Below, piece after piece: positions 1 through 5,252 of a DNA stretch of 5,252 nucleotides. The notes below the pieces were generated by a model. It saw only the letters and a program-made list of their open reading frames with translations, ran no database searches and was not told the DNA's origin. Numbering within the stretch: position 1 is the first letter of the stretch; each line of letters starts with the position of its first letter. The position numbers were made by a program, and so were the translations under genes. Source of the DNA: Mucilaginibacter sp. (lineage in GTDB: Bacteria; Bacteroidota; Bacteroidia; Sphingobacteriales; Sphingobacteriaceae); NCBI GenBank assembly GCA_028288315.1, contig JAQBNY010000105.1:1-5252 (forward strand), in the 5' to 3' direction.

Positions 1-2
1 AG

Positions 3-434
3 CAGGGCTTTCAGTATATACAAGAATATACGGGCTTTGTATCGCCGGGTATATTTGCCATGTTTATTTTAGGGTTCTTCTGGAAAAAAGCTACCTCAAA
101 CGCGGCATTATTTGCCACCATTGGAGGCTTTGTGTTTTCGGTAGTATTTAAGTTTTTGCCGTACTATGCAAACCTGGCTTTTTTGTCGCCTTATGGATTT
201 TCTAAAATGAACGGAAAAGGAGTATATGAAATTCCTTTTATTGACAGAATGGGCTTTGTTTTTCTAATATGCGTTATAGGTATGTACATCATATCAAAAA
301 TTGATGGTGCCAAAGGTGTTATAGCCAATGGATTAGAAATTGATGCATCAATGTTTAAAACATCAAGAGCATTCACTGCCGGTGCACTAATAGTAGGTGG
401 TATAATTGTTGCTTTATATTCATTCTTCTGGTAG
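3..434 (+). CDS. Sodium/solute symporter, SGLT-like (SSS family), C-terminal part
   Basis: The gene is cut by the left window edge; the visible 143 codons are the C-terminal end of a polytopic inner-membrane transporter. Reading upstream of the ATG at 60 in the same frame gives an open path back to base 3, starting QGFQYIQEYTGFVSPGIFA. This matches the SSS-family signature before the late transmembrane helices (compare the QEYTG..SPGI and GxFWKK patterns of the Vibrio Na+/galactose symporter, recalled from family knowledge). Three further hydrophobic stretches follow: around fragment residues 14-28, 38-55 and 83-98, with a last one near the C-terminus (about 124-142) ending in FFW. The family uses the sodium gradient to import sugars or other small solutes; the substrate cannot be told from this fragment. 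The ATG at 60 is an internal methionine, not the start. A strong terminator follows at 503-535. Family assignment is firm; a sugar substrate is only likely. Confidence 0.9.
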   Translation, partial: QGFQYIQEYTGFVSPGIFAMFILGFFWKKATSNAALFATIGGFVFSVVFKFLPYYANLAFLSPYGFSKMNGKGVYEIPFIDRMGFVFLICVIGMYIISKIDGAKGVIANGLEIDASMFKTSRAFTAGALIVGGIIVALYSFFW

Positions 435-451
435 AGGAATGATTTAATTAC

Positions 452-479
452 AAAAAAAACCTCTTTGTTAACAAAGAGG
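452..479 (-). terminator. Rho-independent terminator for the minus-strand gene
   Basis: A perfect 20-base palindrome (460-479, CCTCTTTGTT/AACAAAGAGG) has eight A on its plus-strand left side (452-459). On the minus strand it is therefore a GC-started hairpin followed by eight T, the form of an intrinsic terminator. It lies about 65 bases beyond the stop of the minus-strand gene at 545. Nothing T-rich follows it directly on the plus strand, so it is directional. Confidence 0.75.
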
Positions 480-502
480 GCGCAGAGAAAATTTTTATAG
501 AG

Positions 503-535
503 AACACAGAGCTTCAATAGCTCTGTGTTTTTTTT
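503..535 (+). terminator. Rho-independent terminator of the symporter gene
   Basis: A ten-base-pair stem, AACACAGAGC (503-512) with GCTCTGTGTT (520-529), encloses a seven-base loop and runs into a T tract ending at 535. This is a textbook intrinsic terminator for plus-strand transcription, 70 bases after the symporter stop. The opposite strand also sees the hairpin, but without a T tract after it. Confidence 0.85.
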
Positions 536-544
536 GCGAATAGA

Positions 545-1339
545 TTAGTTAGCTACAAATATTCTCTCACTCTCCTTGTTCCTGGTGATGAAAGGGGTTA
601 GCTGATCATAATAAGCTGCTACTTTTATCATAGCCTGCTCTTGGTCGCTATCAAATTGTATCTGATTATTATGGATGTATAGCTTTAACTCCTCCTTTTT
701 ATCTTTTAAAGTATTAAGTAGCGAGGCCTGGCTGTTGATGTGGCTGTAAATACCATCCTTTTTTATGTATATATCATTTTTAGAAGTAAAAGAGCTTTCG
801 GCGCCAGCTGGACCCGATGAGTTTTTAATGTTTTTTGACCTTTTCACCAACAACTCTATTTTGCCTTTATATACCTGGTCGTAAAAGCCGGTAGCTACGC
901 CTTTATTTTTGCTTAAAGTATCTGTGTTAATGTAAACGAAATGATGATCCAGCCAATCAAAATTTTGCACCCTTTCGCTCAACAGGCTAATTTTAGCAGA
1001 TTTATCGGGTAAAAGCAGAACCACATAATCTTTAAAAATATCATACATCATGGGTACGCTTTTGAATGAAAAGCCATCATACTCAATTGAACCGGGAGTA
1101 AAACTATTGTTATCAAACAAATAGGCATTCCCCTTAACCGCAGGGTCGTAGAAAGAATATTGCGGGCCATTATATAGCCGCGACTGGTCGTTGGTAGCAT
1201 TATAATAACTAACAACGGTGTTTTCTAACATACTTTCATGAAGATCAGTATCGCCTTGCAGGTTTTGCGAAAAAGAATTGGTAGCCGTACATACAAATAG
1301 CGGCAACGCCAGCAACAGTTTAAAAGAAGTACAGTTCAT
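545..1339 (-). CDS. Exported protein of unknown function, Bacteroidota type
   Basis: Function is not recognised. The open frame extends up to 1453, but the start proposed here is the ATG at 1339-1337, giving 264 residues. From that methionine the protein has a clear signal peptide: a short polar N-terminus (MNCTSFK), a hydrophobic core (LLLALPLFVC), then TNSFSQ with cleavage likely after Ser24 or Gln25. The 38 extra codons upstream are charged, lack any targeting logic and would bury the signal peptide. The mature part has no membrane span. It carries LYNGPQYSFYD (55-65) and a G-S-I-E-Y-D-G block with VPMMYD (83-100), a pattern I associate with uncharacterised secreted Bacteroidota proteins. 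A lysine-rich helical tail (about 204-235) ends near YYDQLTPF (243-250). It is transcribed divergently from the gene at 1528; a weak possible promoter is TTG (1395-1393) with TACTTTCA (1372-1365), 20 bases apart. It ends at the terminator 479-452. Periplasmic or surface location is inferred. Confidence 0.75.
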   Translation of the reverse strand: MNCTSFKLLLALPLFVCTATNSFSQNLQGDTDLHESMLENTVVSYYNATNDQSRLYNGPQYSFYDPAVKGNAYLFDNNSFTPGSIEYDGFSFKSVPMMYDIFKDYVVLLLPDKSAKISLLSERVQNFDWLDHHFVYINTDTLSKNKGVATGFYDQVYKGKIELLVKRSKNIKNSSGPAGAESSFTSKNDIYIKKDGIYSHINSQASLLNTLKDKKEELKLYIHNNQIQFDSDQEQAMIKVAAYYDQLTPFITRNKESERIFVAN

Positions 1340-1527
1340 TACTTGTTTGGTATAATTGGTAATATGAAAGTACACACTTTTAGTTAATATCCCAATTTTA
1401 GAAAGCTTTTTGTCAAATAATTTTTTAACTGCTAGGTAATTTAAGTCTGGCAAGCATAATTCATTACCCTAATATTAACGGCAAACAGTATAATATAAAT
1501 GGTGTTATTATTAATAAACCGACTATT

Positions 1528-2139
1528 ATGGCCAACGCAAACGAAAATATACCACCACAAATTCAGGGGCAGCAAACAGATATTTTACATGTTGTTAATA
1601 CACCAACCCGGCAAGAGGCACATCATTTGTTTTTGCTGGCTAAAAACAGGTTAAAGGACATTTCGCAATGGCACCATTATAGTGGCCCGCTATCTTCTAA
1701 GTTTGCCATTACTGATACACAGGGCAATGAGGTTTATAAGCTGGCAGAAGTAGGCGACCTATTTTCTATTGATATACCAGGTCCTGGTCCGTTAGCCGGA
1801 GATGGTTTTGAATGGGTGCGTATAGAGGCTATGGAAGAAAATATAAATGAAGAAGCCGAAAGCGAATATATAACCATGACAGTTAGGCCGGTGACTAACC
1901 CCAAGCATCCCGATAAAACTATAGCCCACTTTTTTAGTCACACTGCAACCAGTACTTTTATTGTTGAACGCTACCAGAACCAGGTAAGCGCTGCGGTGCA
2001 TGGCCGAAACGAAACACCAAACAATACCGAAACCGGCTTATTTGATACTGTACGCAATACCATAATTGCGTTAAGTGCAAGAGAAGGCATGTCCCTTCCG
2101 CAATGGAAATCATTAATGAAGGGATTGCTGGAAAACTAA
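1528..2139 (+). CDS. Hypothetical protein, 203 residues, soluble
   Basis: I do not recognise the family. The protein has no signal peptide, no membrane segment and no cysteine, so it is probably cytoplasmic. Visible blocks are a Gln/Asn-rich start (1-17), a segment with HVVNTPTRQEAHHLF (21-35), a likely beta-rich middle with FAITDTQGNEVYKL (59-72) and a Gly/Pro loop IPGPGPLAGDG (83-93) before FEWVRIEAM (94-102), an acidic stretch (103-113), TMTVRPVTNP (116-125), and a helical end with SAREGMSLPQWKSLMKGL (183-200). The middle alternates polar and hydrophobic residues as small beta-barrel domains do, but no fold can be named. The ATG at 1528 is the first in frame and lacks a Shine-Dalgarno sequence, as is normal in this phylum. 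It stands alone: divergent from the exported-protein gene and separated by over 200 bases from the sigma-factor operon. The ORF is real judging from its length and codon use; the function is open. Confidence 0.75.
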   Translation: MANANENIPPQIQGQQTDILHVVNTPTRQEAHHLFLLAKNRLKDISQWHHYSGPLSSKFAITDTQGNEVYKLAEVGDLFSIDIPGPGPLAGDGFEWVRIEAMEENINEEAESEYITMTVRPVTNPKHPDKTIAHFFSHTATSTFIVERYQNQVSAAVHGRNETPNNTETGLFDTVRNTIIALSAREGMSLPQWKSLMKGLLEN

Positions 2140-2350
2140 TATTCGGCAAGTGGCAAACATTAATAAGTTATAAGGGGATAAGCTACTGTTAGTTAGATAA
2201 TAGTTTTCCCAAGCTTTTTCTGCAATTACTTAGGCAGGCTTTAATACCTACTGCGGTAACCCAACCGCCGGTACCAATGCAACTTCAAAGGCTTTTGTTA
2301 TATTGGACATTTGATTATAAGACAGATATTGAAATTATTTTCACTCGTTG
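2140..2350. other. Intergenic region with weak hairpins, no gene seen
   Basis: No convincing ORF lies here on either strand. Three imperfect foldbacks can be drawn: GGGGATAA (2174-2181) with TTTTCCC (2204-2210), interrupted by a mismatch and followed by a short T run at 2215-2219, which could be a weak terminator for the gene ending at 2139; CTGC (2220-2223) with GCAG (2234-2237); and GCGGT (2253-2257) with ACCGC (2264-2268), extended outward by TACC (2245-2248) and GGTA (2270-2273). None is strong enough to call as an RNA element. Confidence 0.35.
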
Positions 2351-2376
2351 TGCAACGTTGTGAAATGGCCTGCGTC
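2351..2376 (+). promoter_or_regulatory. ECF-sigma-type promoter of the sigma/anti-sigma operon
   Basis: TGCAAC at 2351-2356 and CGTC at 2373-2376 are separated by 16 bases. This matches the general ECF promoter layout (an AAC-containing -35 and a CGTC/CGTA -10 with about 16 bases between, as in the TGAAAC-N16-CGTA of Bacillus SigW). Transcription would begin near 2383-2386, just upstream of the TTG start at 2402. ECF genes commonly control their own promoter, so autoregulation is likely. The -35 part sits in a direct repeat, CGTTGTG at 2346-2352 and 2356-2362. The identity of the sigma factor reading it is inferred. Confidence 0.55.
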
Positions 2377-2401
2377 ATTTAATCTGAAACCTGTCATTAA
2401 T

Positions 2402-2962
2402 TTGGAAGCTGTATACGTTGATAAGCATTACAACCTGGTGGTTGAGTGTAAGCAGGGGAGTAAAAAAGCCTGCTACGAGTTGTACCGACTATATTCAAAA
2501 GCGATGCTAAACGTCGCCTTTAGAATAGTGGGCAATATTGGCGAGGCGGAAGATGTTTTACAGGAAGCATTTACTGATGCTTTTAACAGGCTGAAGGATT
2601 TTAGGCAGGAAACAACTTTTGGGTTATGGCTTAAACAAATTGTAGTACATCGCTCAATAAATCTTTTGCGCAAAAGAAAACTGGAGTTTGTTGAGATTGA
2701 TGATGGTTTACTGGATAATATAGCCGACGAGGAGGAATGGAACGATGAAGACATACAGTACCAGGTTGCACAGGTTAAAGAAGCCATAAAAGAATTACCA
2801 GAAGGTTACCGGGTGGTTCTATCGCTTTATTTGTTAGAAGGATATGACCATGAAGAGATAGGACAAGTATTACATATTAGTGAAAATACATCGCGCACAC
2901 AGTTTTTGCGTGCAAAGCGTAAGCTGAGCGAAATATTAACAAGGAAAGGAATAAAGAAATGA
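2402..2962 (+). CDS. ECF-type RNA polymerase sigma factor
   Basis: This is a group 4 (extracytoplasmic function) sigma factor that would direct RNA polymerase to a small regulon. From the TTG at 2402 it has 186 residues, the usual ECF size, starting MEAVYVDKHYN. Region 2 spans about residues 22-93: LYRLYSKAM (28-35 area), the core-binding DVLQEAFTDAF (51-61) and FRQETTFGLWL (67-77), then INLLRKRK (86-93). An acidic linker (98-118) leads to region 4 (about 126-178), with ELPEGYRVVLSLYLLEGYDH and the helix-turn-helix EEIGQVLHISENTSRTQFLR (151-170) that reads the -35 element. Only regions 2 and 4 are present. The frame is open up to a TTG at 2348 (204 residues, with a GTG at 2360), but those starts overlap the promoter at 2351-2376, so 2402 is preferred. 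No good ribosome binding site precedes any of them. The stop overlaps the next start (ATGA, 2959-2962), so translation is coupled to the anti-sigma-like gene. Confidence 0.93.
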   Translation: MEAVYVDKHYNLVVECKQGSKKACYELYRLYSKAMLNVAFRIVGNIGEAEDVLQEAFTDAFNRLKDFRQETTFGLWLKQIVVHRSINLLRKRKLEFVEIDDGLLDNIADEEEWNDEDIQYQVAQVKEAIKELPEGYRVVLSLYLLEGYDHEEIGQVLHISENTSRTQFLRAKRKLSEILTRKGIKK

Positions 2963-3534
2963 GTAAGCGGCTTGAAGATTTTATTAGCAACAATAAGGAA
3001 GAATTTGACGACCTGGAACCACGTGCAGACATTTGGAATAACATTTCAAAAGAACTGGACGCCTGGGATGAGGAGCAAAAGCTGCCAAAAAAGCGCGAAG
3101 CAAAAACATTCTCGCTTGGTTTCGTGCTAAGGGTAGCCGCAATGATAGTGGTAGTTATGGGAATAGGTTTCGGAGTGTATATACAAAGCCAAAAAAGCAG
3201 CGGAGAAGTTGACCTGGCCGCCATTAACCCAACTTATGCTAAACAACAAGTACAATATGCATCGCTCATAGCAACCAAACGTATCGAACTAAAAGCAATT
3301 GCCAAGTTTGATCCGGAGCTGTACAAAGAGTTTAGCGCCGAAATAACCAAAATGCAAGCAACTTATATAAAACTAAATACAGATTTAGCTACCAGCCCTA
3401 ATAAGGAACGTGTTTTACGTGCAATGATCCGGAACTTGCAAATACAAACAGAGGTGCTTAATCAGCAACTGAGTGTAATTGAACAGTTTAATCAAAGTAA
3501 AAAAGATCAGCAAAATGAAAATCAAGATATTTAA
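2959..3534 (+). CDS. Single-pass membrane anti-sigma-factor-like protein
   Basis: This probably holds the ECF sigma factor inactive at the membrane until a signal releases it. The role is inferred from its place directly behind the sigma gene with an ATGA overlap, and from its architecture. Residues 1-50 are a charged cytoplasmic domain (MSKRLEDFISNN, then DDLEPRADIWNNISKEL), a segment typical of Bacteroidota anti-sigma-like proteins. One transmembrane helix lies at about 52-75. Residues 76-191 would be periplasmic and mostly helical, with ELYKEFSAEITKMQATYIKL (120-139), RVLRAMIRNLQIQTEVLNQQ (151-170) and a polar Lys/Gln/Asn tail. There is no Cys or His anywhere, so it is not a zinc-binding (ZAS) anti-sigma factor. 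A good ribosome binding site, AGGAAAGGA at 2942-2950, sits eight bases before the ATG, unusual for this window. The end of the gene overlaps the start of the next by 20 bases. The coding call is firm; the anti-sigma role is likely but unproven. Confidence 0.85.
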   Translation: MSKRLEDFISNNKEEFDDLEPRADIWNNISKELDAWDEEQKLPKKREAKTFSLGFVLRVAAMIVVVMGIGFGVYIQSQKSSGEVDLAAINPTYAKQQVQYASLIATKRIELKAIAKFDPELYKEFSAEITKMQATYIKLNTDLATSPNKERVLRAMIRNLQIQTEVLNQQLSVIEQFNQSKKDQQNENQDI

Positions 3535-4867
3535 CAGGCTATTTGCCTTTATTGCCATACTAACCATAAGCGCCCAGGCATTTGCGCAGGATACATTGCC
3601 TTCCCCGCCGCTACCTCCCGAAAATTATAAACTGAATAAAGAATTTAAGACAAATAAGGAGTACAAACTCAATAAAAAGTTTGATAAGGCAGAGTTTAAA
3701 CAAAACATGGCCAGGTTTAACTTTAAAATGGCCGACATGCACAAGCAGTTGCTTGTAATGAATAGCAAAATAAATAAGCAGGTATTTGTTAAAATGAAGG
3801 ACTTTGATAAGAAGTTTTACATTAAGTTTAAAGATTTTGGAAAAGACTTTTCTGGCAGCTTTAGTGGCATGGTGCCAGATATGAACAACAGCTTTAATAA
3901 TTCAGACAGTAATATGTCTGACGAAGAATATAAAAAGCAAATTGCCAGCGGCGAGATCATTGAGAAAGTAAAAAATTACAGCAAAAGCTATAGTGTTGAT
4001 GCTAACGATATACTGCAGATAGTTAACAAGTTTGGCAAAGTAACAGTTAACACCTGGAACAAAAACGAATTTAAGGTTGATGTGCAAATGAAATTTAGCT
4101 CCAGCAATGAAGAAGCTGTTAATGATATGATTGAAGGCTCAAGCATCAGCGATAGCAAAGTAGGAAACGTTGTTTCATTCAGAACCAACCTTGCAAGTGG
4201 TGCTAAATCACACAATAACAACAAGCAAAAAATAGATATAAACTACACTGTTTATATGCCAGCCGGTAATGCAATAGATATTAATAATCAGTTTGGTGCT
4301 GTTATATTGCCTGATCTGTCTGGCAAGGCAACAATAAAGGTGCAGTTTGGCAATCTGATTGCGCAGCAGCTTACCAATACTCAAAACGATATATCTATCA
4401 GCTTCACGCAGGATAACACATCAACCATTGAGGTTTTTAATGGGGGTAAATTAAAAGTGCAATACAGTAAGTTTAATATAGGCGTACTTAATAATGCTGA
4501 TGCTAATTTTGGTTTCTCAACTGTAGATATTGATAAGATCAAAGGATCTGCAGATATGGATGTGAAATTTGGTAAAGAGCTAAACATTGCGTCTATTGAT
4601 AAGAACACCAAGAGTATAAATATTAATGCACAGTTTACCAAGGTGAACTTGGATTTTAAGGAAAGCGATAACTTTATATTTGATGTGACCAGTAAAATGG
4701 GCGGATTTGATAATAACAGTGGGAAGGCAAAAGTTACCTCGAAAACACCATCAGATGAAGAGCGGGGATATTCGTCAACCAAAACATACAAAGGTTATAT
4801 CGGTAAAAGCAACAGCGACAATAAGATCACTATTATTGCAAACTTTGGTGCAATAAATTTCAACTAA
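3515..4867 (+). CDS. Secreted protein with DUF4097-like repetitive beta domain
   Basis: The exact function is unknown. The start chosen is the ATG at 3515 (450 residues) because it opens directly into a signal peptide: MKIK, a hydrophobic core (about 5-19), and AQAFAQ with cleavage after Ala24 or Gln25. The frame is open to a TTG at 3479, but that would add 12 charged residues in front. After a proline patch (28-35) comes a Lys/Phe-rich region (38-115) with internal repeats: YKLNKEF (38-44) and YKLNKKF (50-56), then VKMKDFDKKF (92-101) and IKFKDFGKDF (103-112). From about 155 to the end the protein is Asn-rich and beta-like, with a recurring [NQK]-F-G turn: NKFG 171, NQFG 258, VQFG 276, ANFG 330, VKFG 350, AQFT 372, ANFG 442. 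This resembles the DUF4097 putative adhesin domain, thought to form a beta-solenoid. It is the third gene of the sigma/anti-sigma operon, overlapping the second by 20 bases, so co-expression is expected. Periplasmic or outer-surface location is inferred. Confidence 0.85.
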   Translation: MKIKIFNRLFAFIAILTISAQAFAQDTLPSPPLPPENYKLNKEFKTNKEYKLNKKFDKAEFKQNMARFNFKMADMHKQLLVMNSKINKQVFVKMKDFDKKFYIKFKDFGKDFSGSFSGMVPDMNNSFNNSDSNMSDEEYKKQIASGEIIEKVKNYSKSYSVDANDILQIVNKFGKVTVNTWNKNEFKVDVQMKFSSSNEEAVNDMIEGSSISDSKVGNVVSFRTNLASGAKSHNNNKQKIDINYTVYMPAGNAIDINNQFGAVILPDLSGKATIKVQFGNLIAQQLTNTQNDISISFTQDNTSTIEVFNGGKLKVQYSKFNIGVLNNADANFGFSTVDIDKIKGSADMDVKFGKELNIASIDKNTKSININAQFTKVNLDFKESDNFIFDVTSKMGGFDNNSGKAKVTSKTPSDEERGYSSTKTYKGYIGKSNSDNKITIIANFGAINFN

Positions 4868-4899
4868 TAGCTTTAAACCATAAAAATTAGCTTATTTGT

Positions 4900-4928
4900 A
4901 AAACCCTTGTCATTACGGCAGGGGTTTT
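4900..4928 (+). terminator. Rho-independent terminator of the sigma-factor operon
   Basis: AAAACCCTTG (4900-4909) pairs with CAGGGGTTTT (4919-4928), including one G-T pair, around a nine-base loop. The stem ends in TTTT and a second short T run follows at 4932-4936. It lies 33 bases after the stop of the last operon gene. With A on one side and T on the other it may also stop weak antisense transcription. Confidence 0.7.
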
Positions 4929-4938
4929 GCTATTTTAG
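4907..4938 (+). promoter_or_regulatory. Possible Bacteroidota housekeeping promoter of the TerC-family gene
   Basis: TTG at 4907-4909 and TATTTTAG at 4931-4938 are 21 bases apart. This approximates the Bacteroidota -33/-7 pattern (TTTG or TTG, about 19-21 bases, TAnnTTTG), with one mismatch in the -7 part. It would start transcription about 20 bases before the ATG at 4964. It overlaps the terminator hairpin. AT-rich DNA produces such matches often, so the call is tentative. Confidence 0.35.
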
Positions 4939-4963
4939 GGCTGTTTAAAAAGACCTAATCATT

Positions 4964-5252
4964 ATGGAAATACTTACCAACCCGGAAGCCTGGTTGTCGC
5001 TTATTACGTTAACACTTTTAGAGATAGTTTTAGGTATTGATAATGTGATATTCATATCTATACTGGCCGATAAACTACCTAAAAACGAGCAAGAGAAAGG
5101 TCGGAAGTTGGGTTTAGCTATGGCCATGATCACCCGTGTTCTGTTGCTGCTTTCCATTAGCTGGGTAATGACGCTTACTGCACCACTATTCAATATATCC
5201 GGGGTGTTAAATATTAATGACAGCGAATGGGTAGAAAAGCTTGCCATTTCTG
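4964..5252 (+). CDS. TerC-family integral membrane protein, N-terminal part
   Basis: The gene runs off the right edge; 96 codons are visible. It opens MEILTNPEAWLSLITLTLLE and continues IVLGIDNVIFISIL (21-34), the hallmark first helix of TerC-family proteins with conserved acidic residues Glu20 and Asp26 in the membrane (the LE..LGIDN motif). A loop with KLPKNEQEKGRKLGLAMAM (37-55) and a second hydrophobic segment (about 51-73) follow, as in the family. TerC relatives are tied to tellurite resistance, and several (Alx, YceF, YkoY) to manganese export, often at the time metalloproteins are secreted. Which ion this one handles cannot be seen. The ATG at 4964 is the first in frame and has no Shine-Dalgarno sequence. 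It lies 96 bases behind the sigma-factor operon with a terminator between, so it is probably an independent unit. Confidence 0.92.
   Translation, partial: MEILTNPEAWLSLITLTLLEIVLGIDNVIFISILADKLPKNEQEKGRKLGLAMAMITRVLLLLSISWVMTLTAPLFNISGVLNINDSEWVEKLAIS

Noticed and set aside
1340..1453. Longer start for the minus-strand exported protein (302 residues)
   Set aside because: It would place 38 charged residues before an otherwise normal signal peptide at 1339; the shorter start explains the sequence better.
1489..1494. TATAAT upstream of the gene at 1528
   Set aside because: A perfect enterobacterial -10 is not the Bacteroidota consensus, no fitting -35 or -33 partner is found, and the region is AT-rich.
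2245..2273. Hairpin around GCGGT/ACCGC as a riboswitch or terminator
   Set aside because: The core stem is only five base pairs, no T tract follows, and no known riboswitch sequence is recognisable.
2365..2382. Mini-ORF ATG GCC TGC GTC ATT TAA, a possible leader peptide
   Set aside because: It lies between and over the -35 and -10 of the proposed promoter, so it would not be on the transcript; five codons with no ribosome binding site are expected by chance.
3479..3514. Longer TTG start for the secreted repeat protein (462 residues)
   Set aside because: The ATG at 3515 opens straight into a signal peptide, while the extra 12 residues only overlap the coding end of the preceding gene in another frame.
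4381..4791. Reverse-strand open frame of 136 codons inside the secreted-protein gene, and similar antisense frames elsewhere
   Set aside because: They lie opposite well-supported genes, have low-complexity or hydrophobic translations without family features, and lack their own signals.
4945..5247. Reverse-strand open frame of 100 codons at the right end
   Set aside because: It is the antisense shadow of the TerC-family gene, whose forward translation shows the LGIDN family motif.

Overview
The window looks like chromosomal DNA of a Bacteroidota bacterium, most likely a Sphingobacteriaceae member (Mucilaginibacter/Pedobacter-like). The reasons are AT-rich DNA, few Shine-Dalgarno sequences, Asn/Lys-rich proteins, an ECF sigma/anti-sigma pair of the kind common in that group, and secreted proteins ending their signal peptides in S/A-x-S/A-Q. 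The genus is inferred from protein style, not measured.

Layout. (1) 3-434 (+): the 3' end of a sodium/solute symporter of the SGLT type. (2) 452-535: two back-to-back terminators of opposite polarity between convergent genes. (3) 545-1339 (-): an exported protein of unknown function, with its start moved downstream to a signal-peptide methionine. (4) 1528-2139 (+): a soluble 203-residue protein of unknown function, transcribed divergently from the previous gene. (5) 2140-2401: a non-coding stretch ending in a good ECF-type promoter (TGCAAC-N16-CGTC). (6) 2402-4867 (+): a tightly overlapping three-gene operon: ECF sigma factor, single-span membrane anti-sigma-like protein, and a secreted protein with a repetitive DUF4097-like (putative adhesin/beta-solenoid) domain. 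(7) 4900-4928: terminator. (8) 4964 to the window end (+): the start of a TerC-family membrane protein.

The most interesting part is region 5-6. The promoter-like element lies where the longest sigma-factor ORF would already be coding. This argues that the sigma gene begins at a TTG at 2402, only about 17 bases downstream of the expected transcription start, and that the operon is probably autoregulated. The anti-sigma-like protein has no Cys or His, so it cannot be a zinc-type anti-sigma factor. The third gene, fused to the regulators by a 20-base overlap, is probably the output or sensor partner of an envelope-linked module. That functional link is inference from gene order.

No tRNA, rRNA, CRISPR array, insertion sequence or phage gene was seen.
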